Source of the DNA: Janthinobacterium agaricidamnosum
GTDB lineage: Bacteria; Pseudomonadota; Gammaproteobacteria; Burkholderiales; Burkholderiaceae_D
NCBI RefSeq assembly: GCF_003667705.1
Contig: NZ_CP033019.1
Span: forward strand, 2,666,001 to 2,730,000
Length of the DNA: 64,000 nucleotides
Direction: 5' to 3'
Of the stretch, positions 45,582-53,876 are shown one piece after another. Position numbers and translations under genes: made by a program. The notes beneath the pieces were generated by a model, which did not search any database, was not told where the DNA came from, and worked only from the letters and a program-made list of their open reading frames with translations. Every line of letters starts with the position of its first letter. Position 1 is the first letter of the stretch.

Positions 45582-45869
45582 ATGAAAACGCCACAAGAAA
45601 AGAAACACCTCAGTTACGCCAAAGACCGCCGCAATACTTATGGCGAAAACAGTAAATCCTCGCGCAAGGCGATTCACGCCGCCAAGGCACGGGCGAATCG
45701 CATGGAGAGACATACGCAAGAGCAACTATTGGCGTCCACCCTGAAAGCGGACGACGCCGAGCAGTTGGCAGCGGTCGAGAATCGCGTGCGTGCCACGCCG
45801 CCCAGGCGATGGCGCAAGTTTCCCGATACGGCGCTCGGCCTGGTGCTGGCGCGCCGCCGGCCTGCTTGA
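45582..45869 (+). CDS. Small basic hypothetical protein
   Basis: A 95-residue highly basic protein (KKHLSYAKDRRNTYGENSKSSRKAIHAAKARANRMERH), starting three bases after the previous stop. The composition suggests nucleic-acid binding. Related short sequences occur in Burkholderiales beside unknown genes, but I cannot name a family. The C-terminus WRKFPDTALGLVLARR is compact, which favours a real gene. Confidence 0.65.
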   Translation: MKTPQEKKHLSYAKDRRNTYGENSKSSRKAIHAAKARANRMERHTQEQLLASTLKADDAEQLAAVENRVRATPPRRWRKFPDTALGLVLARRRPA

Positions 45870-45899
45870 TACTGGCGGCACGGTTTGGTCTCGGCGGCA

Positions 45900-46243
45900 T
45901 CCAGGAAAAGATGTAAAAAGCGGGGCACAGCGCGGCTTTGCCGCAGCAGCGGCACCAGGGCAGCCTGGATGGCGTCCTCAAGCGCATCCTGGCGGACGCC
46001 GACGCCACGGTGTCCGCGATGGCTGTCCAGTGCGACGGTGCCCGTTTGAAATTGCAGCTCCCGGCGGCGGAAGATGTCTCATTGCTCAGTTGCCAGCGCC
46101 AGCAGCGTCGCGTGGATTGGCATCAAGGTGAAATGCTGTGCGTACTCGTCCCCGTCGGCCGTCATCTGGCAGGCGAAATACTGGGGCAAGCCTTGAACGC
46201 TGGCCAGGCCCGTCCCGCGACCGTCATAGAGACCCCATACCAT
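45900..46243 (-). pseudogene. Small hypothetical gene interrupted by TGA at a Trp position
   Basis: The minus strand from the ATG at 46243 encodes MVWGLYDGRGTGLAS, QGLPQYFACQ and HFTLMPIHATLLALATEQ, then a TGA at 46079-46081. The same frame continues as DIFRRRELQFQTGTVALDSH and RQDALEDAIQAALVP. I recall a widespread family with the pattern VWDYYDG-RGRPHYF-EQWxIWxxWE, in which a Trp stands at the TGA position. One TGG-to-TGA change would therefore have broken it. The 3' limit is approximate. The start lies 10 bases after the stop of the KfrA-like gene. A sequencing error is an alternative. Confidence 0.6.
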
Positions 46244-46253
46244 GTAGACAAGC

Positions 46254-47309
46254 TCAAACAGCGCGTTTCTCCCGGCTATCCATGAGCAGGGCCAGCTTGG
46301 CCGCCATGCCGGCACTGTCGCGCAGCAAGGTATCGCGTTCCAGCGTCAGCGCTTCGGCGCGCTGCTGCGCTGCCTGGGTGTTTTCCGCCAGCATGTCGAG
46401 CTGTCTGTCCTGTGCAGCCAGCGCCACCTTGGCGTCGTTCAGCGCCAGCAAGGCCGTGTCCAGCTTGGCCAGCAGGGCGTCGGCCGAGGCGGCCGCCTGC
46501 AAATATTGAAACTCGAACTGGTCGCGCTCGGGGCGCACGGTGGCCAGCGCCTCGCGGTCGGCGGCCGCTTCATCTGCCAGGCGCGCGTGTTCCGCCTGCA
46601 TCTGTGACAGGCGCATGTCTTGCTGCACCAGGGTCGCCTGCTGGCCTTGCAGGCGTTGCTGCAACTGCGCGTTATCCTGCTCCAGACGGCTGATCCGTTG
46701 CTGCGCCTGGGCCCGCTCCTCGCTGCGCTGGGTCGCGGCCGCTTCCTGGTAATGGTCGAACTGCGAGCGCACCTGCGCCAGCTGGCGGTTCAGGGCGGCG
46801 ATTTCCTCGCCCCGGTCGGCCAGGCGCTGCGTCAGGCCCGCATTGTCGCTGTGCAAGGTCGCCAGCGTGACGGCGCGAAAATGGTGTTCTTCCTTCAGTT
46901 GCGCCAGCGCATGCTGGGTGGCGCGCAATTCCTGGGTGAGGGCGGCGCGCGCCTCCGTCAGTTTCAAGCGTTCGCTTTCCGTCTTCTTCAGTGTTTCCAG
47001 CGCCGCATCGCGTTCCGCGCGGTGTTGCTGCATGCCCGTTTCCAGCTGCTGCGCCACGTCGCGCTGCTGCTTTTCATAGACGCCGCGCATCGCTTCCATC
47101 AATTCGGCCGGCAAGCCTGACTCCGTTTTCACGGCGCCCGCGCCCTGAAACTCTTCCTTCCAGCGCTTGAGCAGGGGTGCGATGGTGCTCTTGCTGCCCG
47201 TGCTGCCCAGCGCTTCGCGCACATTGTCGACCGTGGGATTGCGCCCATCGGCAGCGACGATTTGGGCTGCTTTCATAACATCAGAGTACAGAATGCCGGT
47301 GCGGGCCAT
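46254..47309 (-). CDS. KfrA-like DNA-binding coiled-coil protein
   Basis: A 351-residue protein with a KfrA_N DNA-binding domain (residues 1-55: MKAAQIVAADGRNPTVDNVREALG, STIAPLLKRWKEEF) followed by about 270 residues of near-continuous Gln/Glu/Ala-rich coiled coil. Plasmid KfrA proteins bind repeated operators, repress their own gene and form filaments supporting partition. Chromosomal homologues paired with a tyrosine recombinase occur in Burkholderiales. AGGTGA precedes the ATG. Divergent from the recombinase gene, with clustered inverted repeats between them. Confidence 0.88.
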   Translation of the reverse strand: MARTGILYSDVMKAAQIVAADGRNPTVDNVREALGSTGSKSTIAPLLKRWKEEFQGAGAVKTESGLPAELMEAMRGVYEKQQRDVAQQLETGMQQHRAERDAALETLKKTESERLKLTEARAALTQELRATQHALAQLKEEHHFRAVTLATLHSDNAGLTQRLADRGEEIAALNRQLAQVRSQFDHYQEAAATQRSEERAQAQQRISRLEQDNAQLQQRLQGQQATLVQQDMRLSQMQAEHARLADEAAADREALATVRPERDQFEFQYLQAAASADALLAKLDTALLALNDAKVALAAQDRQLDMLAENTQAAQQRAEALTLERDTLLRDSAGMAAKLALLMDSREKRAV

Positions 47310-47335
47310 GAAATCACCTATGAACGAAATTTAGT

Positions 47336-47373
47336 AACGTATTACATGATACGTAATATCGCATAATATTACG
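47336..47373. promoter_or_regulatory. Clustered operator half-sites between kfrA-like and recombinase genes
   Basis: Three related AT-rich elements occur in sequence: TATTAC (47340-47345), CGTAATAT (47352-47359) and ATATTACG (47366-47373). The last two form a perfect 8-bp dyad with a 6-base spacer, and the first two form a second 6-bp dyad. They sit just upstream of the KfrA-like start, matching the multi-repeat operators KfrA proteins bind. The 125 bases from 47374 to the recombinase ATG show nothing else clear. Confidence 0.6.
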
Positions 47374-47497
47374 ATATAAATTTTCATCGTTTTTGAAAAA
47401 TATAAGGCACGATAAGATCGCTTATCGCATGTTATGGGGGTGTCTGGCATGCTATTCTGTGACCCTCTCAGTACAAAACCGCGATTTCGCCGCCGCC

Positions 47498-48517
47498 ATG
47501 CCCGATTTGCCCCTGACTAAACGCCGCCTTGCCGTGCCGAAAAACGCCGCCTTGGCTCCTGTGCCGTTACGCGGCGCCCTGGTCGATGCCGAGCTGGCCG
47601 CGCGCCACCAGGCCTTTTTAGCCGCCGCCACGTCCGACAACACGCGCCGCACCTACCGTTCCGCCATCCGCCACTTCCAGGCCTGGGGCGGGACGCTGCC
47701 CGCCGACGAGTCCACCGTCATCCGCTACCTGATGGCCTATGCGGACAGCCTGAACGCGCGCACCCTGGCCCTGCGCCTGACGGCGCTGTCGCAATGGCAT
47801 GTGTACCAGGGCTTTGCCGACCCCGCGTCCACGCCCACCGTGCGCAAGACCCTGGCCGGCATCGCGCGCCTGCATGGCAAGCCGAAAAAGAAGGCGAGGG
47901 CGCTGCCGCTGGAAGATCTGGAACTGATCGTCGCCAGGCTGGCCGCCCTGGGTACCAACAAGGCCTTGCGCGACAGCGCCTTGCTGCAGCTGGGCTTTTT
48001 TGGCGCTTTCCGCCGCAGCGAACTGGTGGGATTGAGGCTGGAAGACATCCGCTGGGAGCCGCAAGGCCTGGTGATCACCTTGCCCCGTTCGAAAACGGAT
48101 CAACTGGGGGAAGGCATCGTCAAGGCGATCCCGTTCGGCGACGGCATCTGCTGCCCGGCCACGGCCCTGCGCGCCTGGCTGGGCGTGGCGGGCATCGCCG
48201 CCGGGCCGCTCTTGCGCACCGTCAACCAGTGGGGCCATGTGGGAGGAAAAGGATTGCACGCGAGCAGCATCAACACGATATTGGAAGGCTGCGCCCGGCT
48301 GGCCGGGCTCGATTACGTGCCGGAACTATCGAGCCACAGCCTGCGCCGCGGCATGGCCACCAGCGCCCACCGGGCCGGCGCCGATTTCCAGGCCATCAAG
48401 CGCCAGGGCGGCTGGCGCCACGACGGCACCGTGCATGGCTATATAGAAGAGGCGGGCCGCTTCGAGGAAAATGCGGCGGGGAGTTTGTTGAAGGGGAAGA
48501 AGAAGGCGGCGGGATGA
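47498..48517 (+). CDS. Tyrosine recombinase / phage-type integrase
   Basis: A 339-residue site-specific recombinase. The start at 47498 (MPDLPLTKRRL) is tentative; in-frame ATG 47429 and TTG 47393 are upstream and no start has a good ribosome site. The SAM-like N-terminal domain includes ATSDNTRRTYRSAIRHFQAWGG. Catalytic residues: Arg in GAFRRSELVGL, Lys in SKTDQ, HxxR in SSHSLRRGM, Trp/His in GGWRHDG and the nucleophile Tyr in VHGYIEEAG. GC and codon use are like the chromosome. No attachment-site repeat or tRNA was found nearby. Confidence 0.9.
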   Translation: MPDLPLTKRRLAVPKNAALAPVPLRGALVDAELAARHQAFLAAATSDNTRRTYRSAIRHFQAWGGTLPADESTVIRYLMAYADSLNARTLALRLTALSQWHVYQGFADPASTPTVRKTLAGIARLHGKPKKKARALPLEDLELIVARLAALGTNKALRDSALLQLGFFGAFRRSELVGLRLEDIRWEPQGLVITLPRSKTDQLGEGIVKAIPFGDGICCPATALRAWLGVAGIAAGPLLRTVNQWGHVGGKGLHASSINTILEGCARLAGLDYVPELSSHSLRRGMATSAHRAGADFQAIKRQGGWRHDGTVHGYIEEAGRFEENAAGSLLKGKKKAAG

Positions 48518-48715
48518 GGCGAGCGACAACACCTCGCGGCAGGCCTTCAGCGGATGGCATGAATACGTATAGAGGCTCCCTTTGAAGTAGTCGGTTGCCC
48601 GCTTCACATGCTGTTAATCACACTCAAAGAACTATATCCAGTCAACGACATTGCTGGCCTTCAATCGCAGCCAGAGACTTGAGCACCCAGCAGCTGTAGC
48701 TGGCCGGCGCAAGAC

Positions 48716-51094
48716 TCAACTGGTGAGCGCATACGTCTTGTCCGCGATCTTCTTGAATATCTTCCGCGCGCACAAGCTGGTGATGACGCGCCCAACAATA
48801 TCGTCGATAGACGTACCGAAATCCTGAGGCACGATGCATTCCTCGATCCAGCCAGCAATACTCTGCCGTGTGATCTCGCTGCCCTCACGTCGACCATTGA
48901 ATATCACGAGGATCGAACCTAGGAGTAGTTCAAGCTCACGCCCATTGTTTTCAACGCTCGCGCGAGGGTCGAACAACTGGTTCGTGCCAGCAATCTTTGC
49001 TGCGACATTCCGAATTGAGGTCAAAGGGGCGGAAAGGGTAACCTCCTTGCCCTCGAGTAGGTCGTAAGCCTGACGGATGGCATCCGCGTTCAACGCTACC
49101 GAGGAACAGGGAATACAGGATTGGAGGAACGGATGTGGTGTCATACGCGCGCATGCGTTGCAGTACTTGGGCCTGACTGCATATGCCAAGCGATTCTGCG
49201 CCTGCTCAATACTATAGAAACGCGTGTTCGTCAGAATTTTGAGCAAAATGCCCCAAAGTTGTGCTTCTGAGTTTGGCCAGCTCTGCGTATCCGTCAACCA
49301 TCCTCGCCAAGCTTCTGAAAACGAAAAAGTACATCCCGCAACATCATAGGACTGACTCTTGCCGGCATATTTCTTAATGATGTTCGCGATATAGACGGGC
49401 TCGCGCTCGTTGAAATCTTTTTCGATGAGTTTGGGCCGGCAATGCTCAAGCTCGTCCTTCAAATAATCGAGCCGGATATGCGCAGGATCGGTAAAACACT
49501 GGGCTTGGTGCCACAGGACAATAGCACGTGTCGTGCATCGACCAAGTGCACAGGCGAGGGTGTTTCCATCCATGTCGACATCGCCGAGGATAATCACGAT
49601 GGGAGCCTCCATGCCACGGAAGGCTGCAATTGTCGTGACTTCGACGCCGGGGATTATGAAGTCGACACTGAATTGTGATAAGACGACGATATCTTGCGCC
49701 TTCGCCCCCGCGCTTTTCAGGTTCTTAATTTGGTTTTTGAGGCTTACTTCGACGTTTTTGACGAAATACTGGTTGAGCGCCATATTCCTGTCGGTGCGCT
49801 GATTGATGATTTCATGATTCACCGGCAATATTTCCAGGATTTTTTCGGTTACCGACCAGGGATTCCGGTACACGGCATGCAAATAATAAGCCTCGACGCC
49901 ATACGTCGCTTCCAAGTAGCTGTAGTCTACGCCTTTTTCCATAGGCGAAAATACTTGGTAGCGATCCGCAAAGATATATTTCTTTGCATGTTGAAAGTGA
50001 CGCACGAGCGCAGCGTGGTCGGTTTCGCTCAACCCTTGAGCCTCATCAACGATCAAACAGTCATAAATTGTATCGACGCTCGACATCAAGTATTTGTGAT
50101 AGTCGTCAAATGCGTGCCGTTCCGTCAGGTCATCCCGGGAATACTTATCGCAATAAGCATGAAATGTCGATACCATGATTCTGTCACCATTCGGCGCGGT
50201 GTTAACTTGTTCTGCAATATGGGAAGCGATTTTCTTATTCTTGAACAGGAAAGCAACACGCTTTCCAGCAGCCGCATATGCCGTCGCGACGGCATATGCG
50301 ATGACGGTCTTACCTGTCCCTGCAAAGCCGGCGGTTATCCAGGAATTGTTCTTTAGGCATCTCTTTACGATATGATGCTGATTCTGATCGAGTTTTAGCC
50401 AGACTTCGTTGTCGAAGGAAATCTTGCGGGCTAATTCGTTATCGATGATTTCCTTCGGCCAAACGGTAGCGATGAATCGCTCTATCACATCTGCAAAATC
50501 CTGTTTGGCAGGAGACAATGCCGTGCGCCAAAATTCAAATAATTCGAGAATACGTTCCTGGATGCGTTGCTCGTGCTTGGGCAGAAGAATGATGCCTTCC
50601 TGTAGTTGGGTCTCACCGATAGGGAAATATGCTGAAGCGAAATCCGGAGTGTCGAGCTGACTGTTGCAGATATAAACTGCATAACCGACCGGGCAGGAAA
50701 TCTGCTTTTGTTCAAGTAAATCAATGGTTGTGAACGCATTTTTCTTGACCTGATCCAGCGGATCAATGATGTGACGATCCTTCGCATGTACGAAACGGGC
50801 TCCGAGTGGGTGGTAATCGCCGGTCTTGACCTCGATGCAGAGTATCCCGTACTTGGGATGCGTAATAACGAAATCTGTTTCCCCTGTTAAGTTTTTTTTA
50901 TTGTTCCGGAAAAGGTTTATATAGCGGTGCTTTGTTTGTGAGAAAATGCGATTTACACTCGGCCTCAGCCAGGGGCAGGAATGGACGACAGTAAATTCGT
51001 CGTCTAGCGCAGCCAGCGTATTGAACAGCTTGTATTCACCTTCGCTCTTGAAACATGCATCTTTCAGTTCAGGTAAGAAAACTGCCATATTCAT
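48716..51094 (-). CDS. NERD nuclease-like domain fused to SF1 helicase
   Basis: A 792-residue protein. Residues about 15-150 form a NERD (nuclease-related) domain: EGEYKLFNTLAALDDEF, GETDFVITHPKYGILCIEVKTG, the Asp, Glu and Lys of the restriction-endonuclease fold. A superfamily 1 helicase follows: Walker A ITAGFAGTGKTVIAYAVA, CLIVDEAQGLS (Walker B), VYRNPWS, TTIAAFRGMEAPIVIIL and CALGRCTTRAIVL. A zinc-ribbon-like CNAC...CIPC near residues 640-665 precedes a 120-residue tail. The gene is clearly AT-richer than its flanks, indicating recent transfer. Defence against foreign nucleic acid is a reasonable inference. Confidence 0.85.
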   Translation of the reverse strand: MNMAVFLPELKDACFKSEGEYKLFNTLAALDDEFTVVHSCPWLRPSVNRIFSQTKHRYINLFRNNKKNLTGETDFVITHPKYGILCIEVKTGDYHPLGARFVHAKDRHIIDPLDQVKKNAFTTIDLLEQKQISCPVGYAVYICNSQLDTPDFASAYFPIGETQLQEGIILLPKHEQRIQERILELFEFWRTALSPAKQDFADVIERFIATVWPKEIIDNELARKISFDNEVWLKLDQNQHHIVKRCLKNNSWITAGFAGTGKTVIAYAVATAYAAAGKRVAFLFKNKKIASHIAEQVNTAPNGDRIMVSTFHAYCDKYSRDDLTERHAFDDYHKYLMSSVDTIYDCLIVDEAQGLSETDHAALVRHFQHAKKYIFADRYQVFSPMEKGVDYSYLEATYGVEAYYLHAVYRNPWSVTEKILEILPVNHEIINQRTDRNMALNQYFVKNVEVSLKNQIKNLKSAGAKAQDIVVLSQFSVDFIIPGVEVTTIAAFRGMEAPIVIILGDVDMDGNTLACALGRCTTRAIVLWHQAQCFTDPAHIRLDYLKDELEHCRPKLIEKDFNEREPVYIANIIKKYAGKSQSYDVAGCTFSFSEAWRGWLTDTQSWPNSEAQLWGILLKILTNTRFYSIEQAQNRLAYAVRPKYCNACARMTPHPFLQSCIPCSSVALNADAIRQAYDLLEGKEVTLSAPLTSIRNVAAKIAGTNQLFDPRASVENNGRELELLLGSILVIFNGRREGSEITRQSIAGWIEECIVPQDFGTSIDDIVGRVITSLCARKIFKKIADKTYALTS

Positions 51095-51159
51095 TCGACT
51101 TTACAAAGGTAGATGGACGTATGCGGTGCTAGCGATATATGTCTCAGTGTATGGTGTTG

Positions 51160-51570
51160 TTACTCCCATGACAAGGAAGAACCAAACCAGTGGCTGCGTG
51201 AGCCGTTCGAAGGCAAGGGCTTGATGAAGTGTATGCGCTCCCGGGTCGGGTCTCCAAAGTGCTCCACTGCGCGTATCCGATACCCTTTGCGGACCAGCAA
51301 GCGCAGCATGGCCGGGTAGCGGTTCATCGATTTCACGGTGACGGCCGCAAAGCCTTGTGCACCGGCCCCGGCTTCCTGGCGTTCCAGCGGGCGCTGCGTC
51401 AGGCCTGTCTTGCGGTGCGCGGGCAGCACACCGCCCAGTCAGCTATACAAGGAGCCATCGTCGGTGCCATAGCCCAGCTTGCGGCCCATGGGCTGGCCGC
51501 CCGCTTCCGCGATCAGCGCCAGCGCGCTGGCGGACAGCCGGCCCTGCAACTGCGCCAGGTACCGGGCCAT
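51160..51570 (-). pseudogene. GNAT acetyltransferase broken by TGA at a Trp position
   Basis: From the ATG at 51570 the frame reads ARYLAQLQGRLSASALALIA, PMGRKLGYGTDDGSLYS, then TGA at 51439-51441. It then continues with LGGVLPAHRKTGLTQRPLERQEA, AVTVKSMNRYPAMLRLLVRKGYRI and VEHFGDPTRERIHFIKPL. This is a full GNAT core with its acetyl-CoA loop and C-terminal signature; relatives have SW at the stop position. The tail after HFIKPL is foreign-looking and lies at the edge of the AT-rich segment. The ATG is one base from the thioesterase stop, so it was once part of that operon. Confidence 0.75.
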
Positions 51571-51571
51571 A

Positions 51572-52024
51572 TCACGCGGCCGCTTGCTCCCGCGGCCGGA
51601 TGATCATGCAGGTGGCCGTCGCGTGCGCGTAGACTTTGCCGGCTTCGTCGCGGATCGTGCCTTCGGAAATGACCAGGTTGCGGCCTGCATTGATGACCTT
51701 TCCTTCCGCAAAGACCGTCACGTTGAAGGGCAGGGGGCGGCACATCTTGATGTTCAGGTCCGTCGTGCCGTAGCTTTCGCCGGCCGGCAAGACCGTGTGC
51801 GTGGCGCAGCCCGTGACCGTGTCGAGCACGGTGGCGGCGAAACCGCCGTGCACGCCGCCCATGGGATTCGTGTGGTTTTCATTCGCCGTGGCCGTGAAGA
51901 TCACGCGGCCGTGCTCGATCGTGTGCGCATCCATGGGCATGGTCTTGGAAATGCCGGGCCGGGGGAACAGGCCTTGCGCGAATGCTTGCATCAGTTGCAA
52001 GCCGTTCATGTCGTTGGGGTGCAT
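51572..52024 (-). CDS. PaaI-family hotdog-fold acyl-CoA thioesterase
   Basis: A 150-residue hotdog thioesterase. The active-site segment ENHTNPMGGVHGGFAATVLDTVTGCATHTVL contains the catalytic Asp in the VLDTVTG helix and the HGG turn. Conserved DLNIKMCRPL and SEGTIRDEAGKVYAHATATCMI follow. An AGGAGTTACCC ribosome site supports the start. It hydrolyses a small acyl-CoA of unknown type. It is the second gene after the MarR regulator, 33 bases downstream, on the same strand. Confidence 0.9.
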   Translation of the reverse strand: MHPNDMNGLQLMQAFAQGLFPRPGISKTMPMDAHTIEHGRVIFTATANENHTNPMGGVHGGFAATVLDTVTGCATHTVLPAGESYGTTDLNIKMCRPLPFNVTVFAEGKVINAGRNLVISEGTIRDEAGKVYAHATATCMIIRPREQAAA

Positions 52025-52057
52025 GGGTAACTCCTGTGGTGGTGATGGGGGGATGAA

Positions 52058-52549
52058 TCAGACGTCCTGCGCAAAACGCAGGCGCGAGGCGTGCAGCAGG
52101 AAGCGGGCGACGACGGCCAGCTCTTCCTCGCTGAAACCGGCTTTCAGTTGTTCGTTCAGGCTGTCGAGCAGGGGCAGGGCATGGGCCAGTACCTCGCCGC
52201 CCTTGGCCGACATGTGCAGGGTGCCGGCACGTGCGTCGAGCGCCGACTGGCCGCGCACGATCAGGCCGTTTTCTTCCATGCGCGCCACCAGGCCCGTTAC
52301 GGCCGAGTTTTTCAGCTGCAATGCCCGCCCCAGATCCTTCAATTGGCAGCCTTCTTCGCCCTTCAGGGCAAACAGGGCGACCACTTGCGTGCCGGAAAAG
52401 CCCAGCTCACTGGTGAAAACGGCATCAGCCGAGCGGAACAGGTTCTGGCGCGCCAGGTTGAGCAGATTGAACAGGCGCGGCGAACGCTCGCCCAGCGGGC
52501 AGGCGGCGGCATCGGGAAGGTCTGGCTGGAGGGAGGTATTGGTACGCAT
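52058..52549 (-). CDS. MarR-family regulator
   Basis: A 163-residue winged-helix dimeric repressor: ELGFSGTQVVALFALKGEEGCQLKDLGRALQLKNSAVTGLVARMEENGLIVRGQSALDARAGTLHMSAKG contains the recognition helix (LKNSAVTGLVARME) and the wing (DARAGTLHMS). It is translated just before the thioesterase, the likely regulated partner. A near-palindrome sits 15 bases before its ATG. Confidence 0.9.
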   Translation of the reverse strand: MRTNTSLQPDLPDAAACPLGERSPRLFNLLNLARQNLFRSADAVFTSELGFSGTQVVALFALKGEEGCQLKDLGRALQLKNSAVTGLVARMEENGLIVRGQSALDARAGTLHMSAKGGEVLAHALPLLDSLNEQLKAGFSEEELAVVARFLLHASRLRFAQDV

Positions 52550-52563
52550 GCGAAGTATACTAC

Positions 52564-52575
52564 TACGTATGCGTA
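52564..52575. promoter_or_regulatory. Near-palindrome upstream of the MarR gene
   Basis: TACGTATGCGTA matches its own reverse complement at 10 of 12 positions, in the 45-base gap before the MarR start. Such short dyads are typical autoregulatory MarR sites. The assignment is weak. Confidence 0.35.
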
Positions 52576-52594
52576 ATAAATCAAGCGACTATTT

Positions 52595-53785
52595 TCAGTC
52601 GCGCTGGTGGCGCCCCACGTAGCGGGCGCGGGGCCGTATCAGTGCCGCGCTGGCGGCTTGCTCGGCGGCATGCGCGATCCAGCCGGCCGAGCGGGCCAGC
52701 GCAAATACGCTCATGCCCGCGCCTTCGGACCAGCCGAACGCCAGTTCCATGGCGGCCAGCGCCAGGTCGGCATTCGGGCGGGCATTGAGCCGTTTGCTCG
52801 CCGTGGCGCAGACGGACAGAATGGCGGCCAGATGGGGGTACCCGGGCGACAGCGCCGACAAGCTTCCCAGCAGATACGCGGCACGCGGGTCGCCGTCTGG
52901 ATACAGCGGATGGCCAAAGCCGGCAAATTCCGGTGCGATGGTCTTGTAATACTGGCCGATGGCGGCCCTGGCGTCCGGTGCGGCCAGCGCCTGCGTCAAC
53001 ATGCGCCTGGCCGCCGCGCTGCCGCCGCCGTGCTTGTCTCCGGACAAGGCACCCAACCCGGCCATCAGCGCGGCGGGCAGGCTGGCGCCCGTCGAAGCGA
53101 CGCAGCGTACGGCAAAGGTCGAGGCATTCAATTCGTGGTCGGCCAGCAGCACGAGGGCCGCGCGCAGCAATTCCGTTTGCTGCGCATCGGCATGCCACGC
53201 CCAGGCCAGCTGCAGGTGCAGCGGCAGGGCGGACGGCGGCGTCCGGAGCAGGGCGGCGGCCAAGATGCGCATCTGGGCGGGACCGGATGACAGCATGCTT
53301 GCAGGCAGATTCGCGGACGTGGACGCCAGCATGGCCAGGGCGAGCATGGCGCGCGCCAGCGGCGGCGCGTCCGGCGCGCTGGCCAGTCCTGGCGGCAGGG
53401 CCGGCGCGTCCTGCTGAAAATAGTCGCTCGCGTTATCGTCCCACAGCAGGCCGGCAGTCGCTTCCAGCGTCGCGGACTCGGCCAATGCCGTCGCATCGCA
53501 GCCCCGGTACAGCAATCGTCCATCGAGAATGTGGGAAATCCGTGTCTCCAGCACGGGCAGGCCCCAGTGCATGGCGGCCACGGCCGTCTGGCCGCCGCGC
53601 TTGGCGTCGTTCTTGCGGGCCGCCAGGCGCAGCACGTCTTCCTGCGGATAGCGCTTGCGGCGCGATGCACCGTTGCTGACGGAGGCCAGCAAGCCCCGGC
53701 TCACATAGGAATACAGGGTGGGCAGGCTGACGTTCAAGAGGCGCGCGGCCTCGGCAGCAGACAGATCGTTGTTCATGGCGGCCAT
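52595..53785 (-). CDS. Citrate synthase-like protein with N-terminal helix-turn-helix
   Basis: A 396-residue protein. Residues about 9-60 form a MerR/excisionase-type HTH (SAAEAARLLNVSLPTLYSYVSRGLLAS, RRKRYPQEDVLRLAARK). The rest is citrate synthase-like: HILDGRLLYRGCDATALAE, the first catalytic His in LSGDKHGGGS, the second in GFGHPLYPDGDPR, the Asp in NADLALAAMELAFG and the C-terminal VFALARSAGWIAHAAEQ and RPRARYVG. All catalytic residues seem present, so it may be an active synthase, possibly with self- or ligand-dependent regulation. Alternative start at codon 4. The MarR gene follows at 45 bases. Confidence 0.85.
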   Translation of the reverse strand: MAAMNNDLSAAEAARLLNVSLPTLYSYVSRGLLASVSNGASRRKRYPQEDVLRLAARKNDAKRGGQTAVAAMHWGLPVLETRISHILDGRLLYRGCDATALAESATLEATAGLLWDDNASDYFQQDAPALPPGLASAPDAPPLARAMLALAMLASTSANLPASMLSSGPAQMRILAAALLRTPPSALPLHLQLAWAWHADAQQTELLRAALVLLADHELNASTFAVRCVASTGASLPAALMAGLGALSGDKHGGGSAAARRMLTQALAAPDARAAIGQYYKTIAPEFAGFGHPLYPDGDPRAAYLLGSLSALSPGYPHLAAILSVCATASKRLNARPNADLALAAMELAFGWSEGAGMSVFALARSAGWIAHAAEQAASAALIRPRARYVGRHQRD

Positions 53786-53876
53786 TGTAGCGGCTGTCGC
53801 TTTACATTGATTGATGGAATCAAGATTGACGGGCCGGGCGGCACGTCACTAGACTCATGCCTTTCCAGGAGTCTCC

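Noticed and set aside
45938..46285. A 115-codon plus-strand frame in the broken-gene region
   Set aside because: The minus strand shows a better protein pattern there even though it is interrupted. The plus frame has no ribosome site and no recognisable motif.
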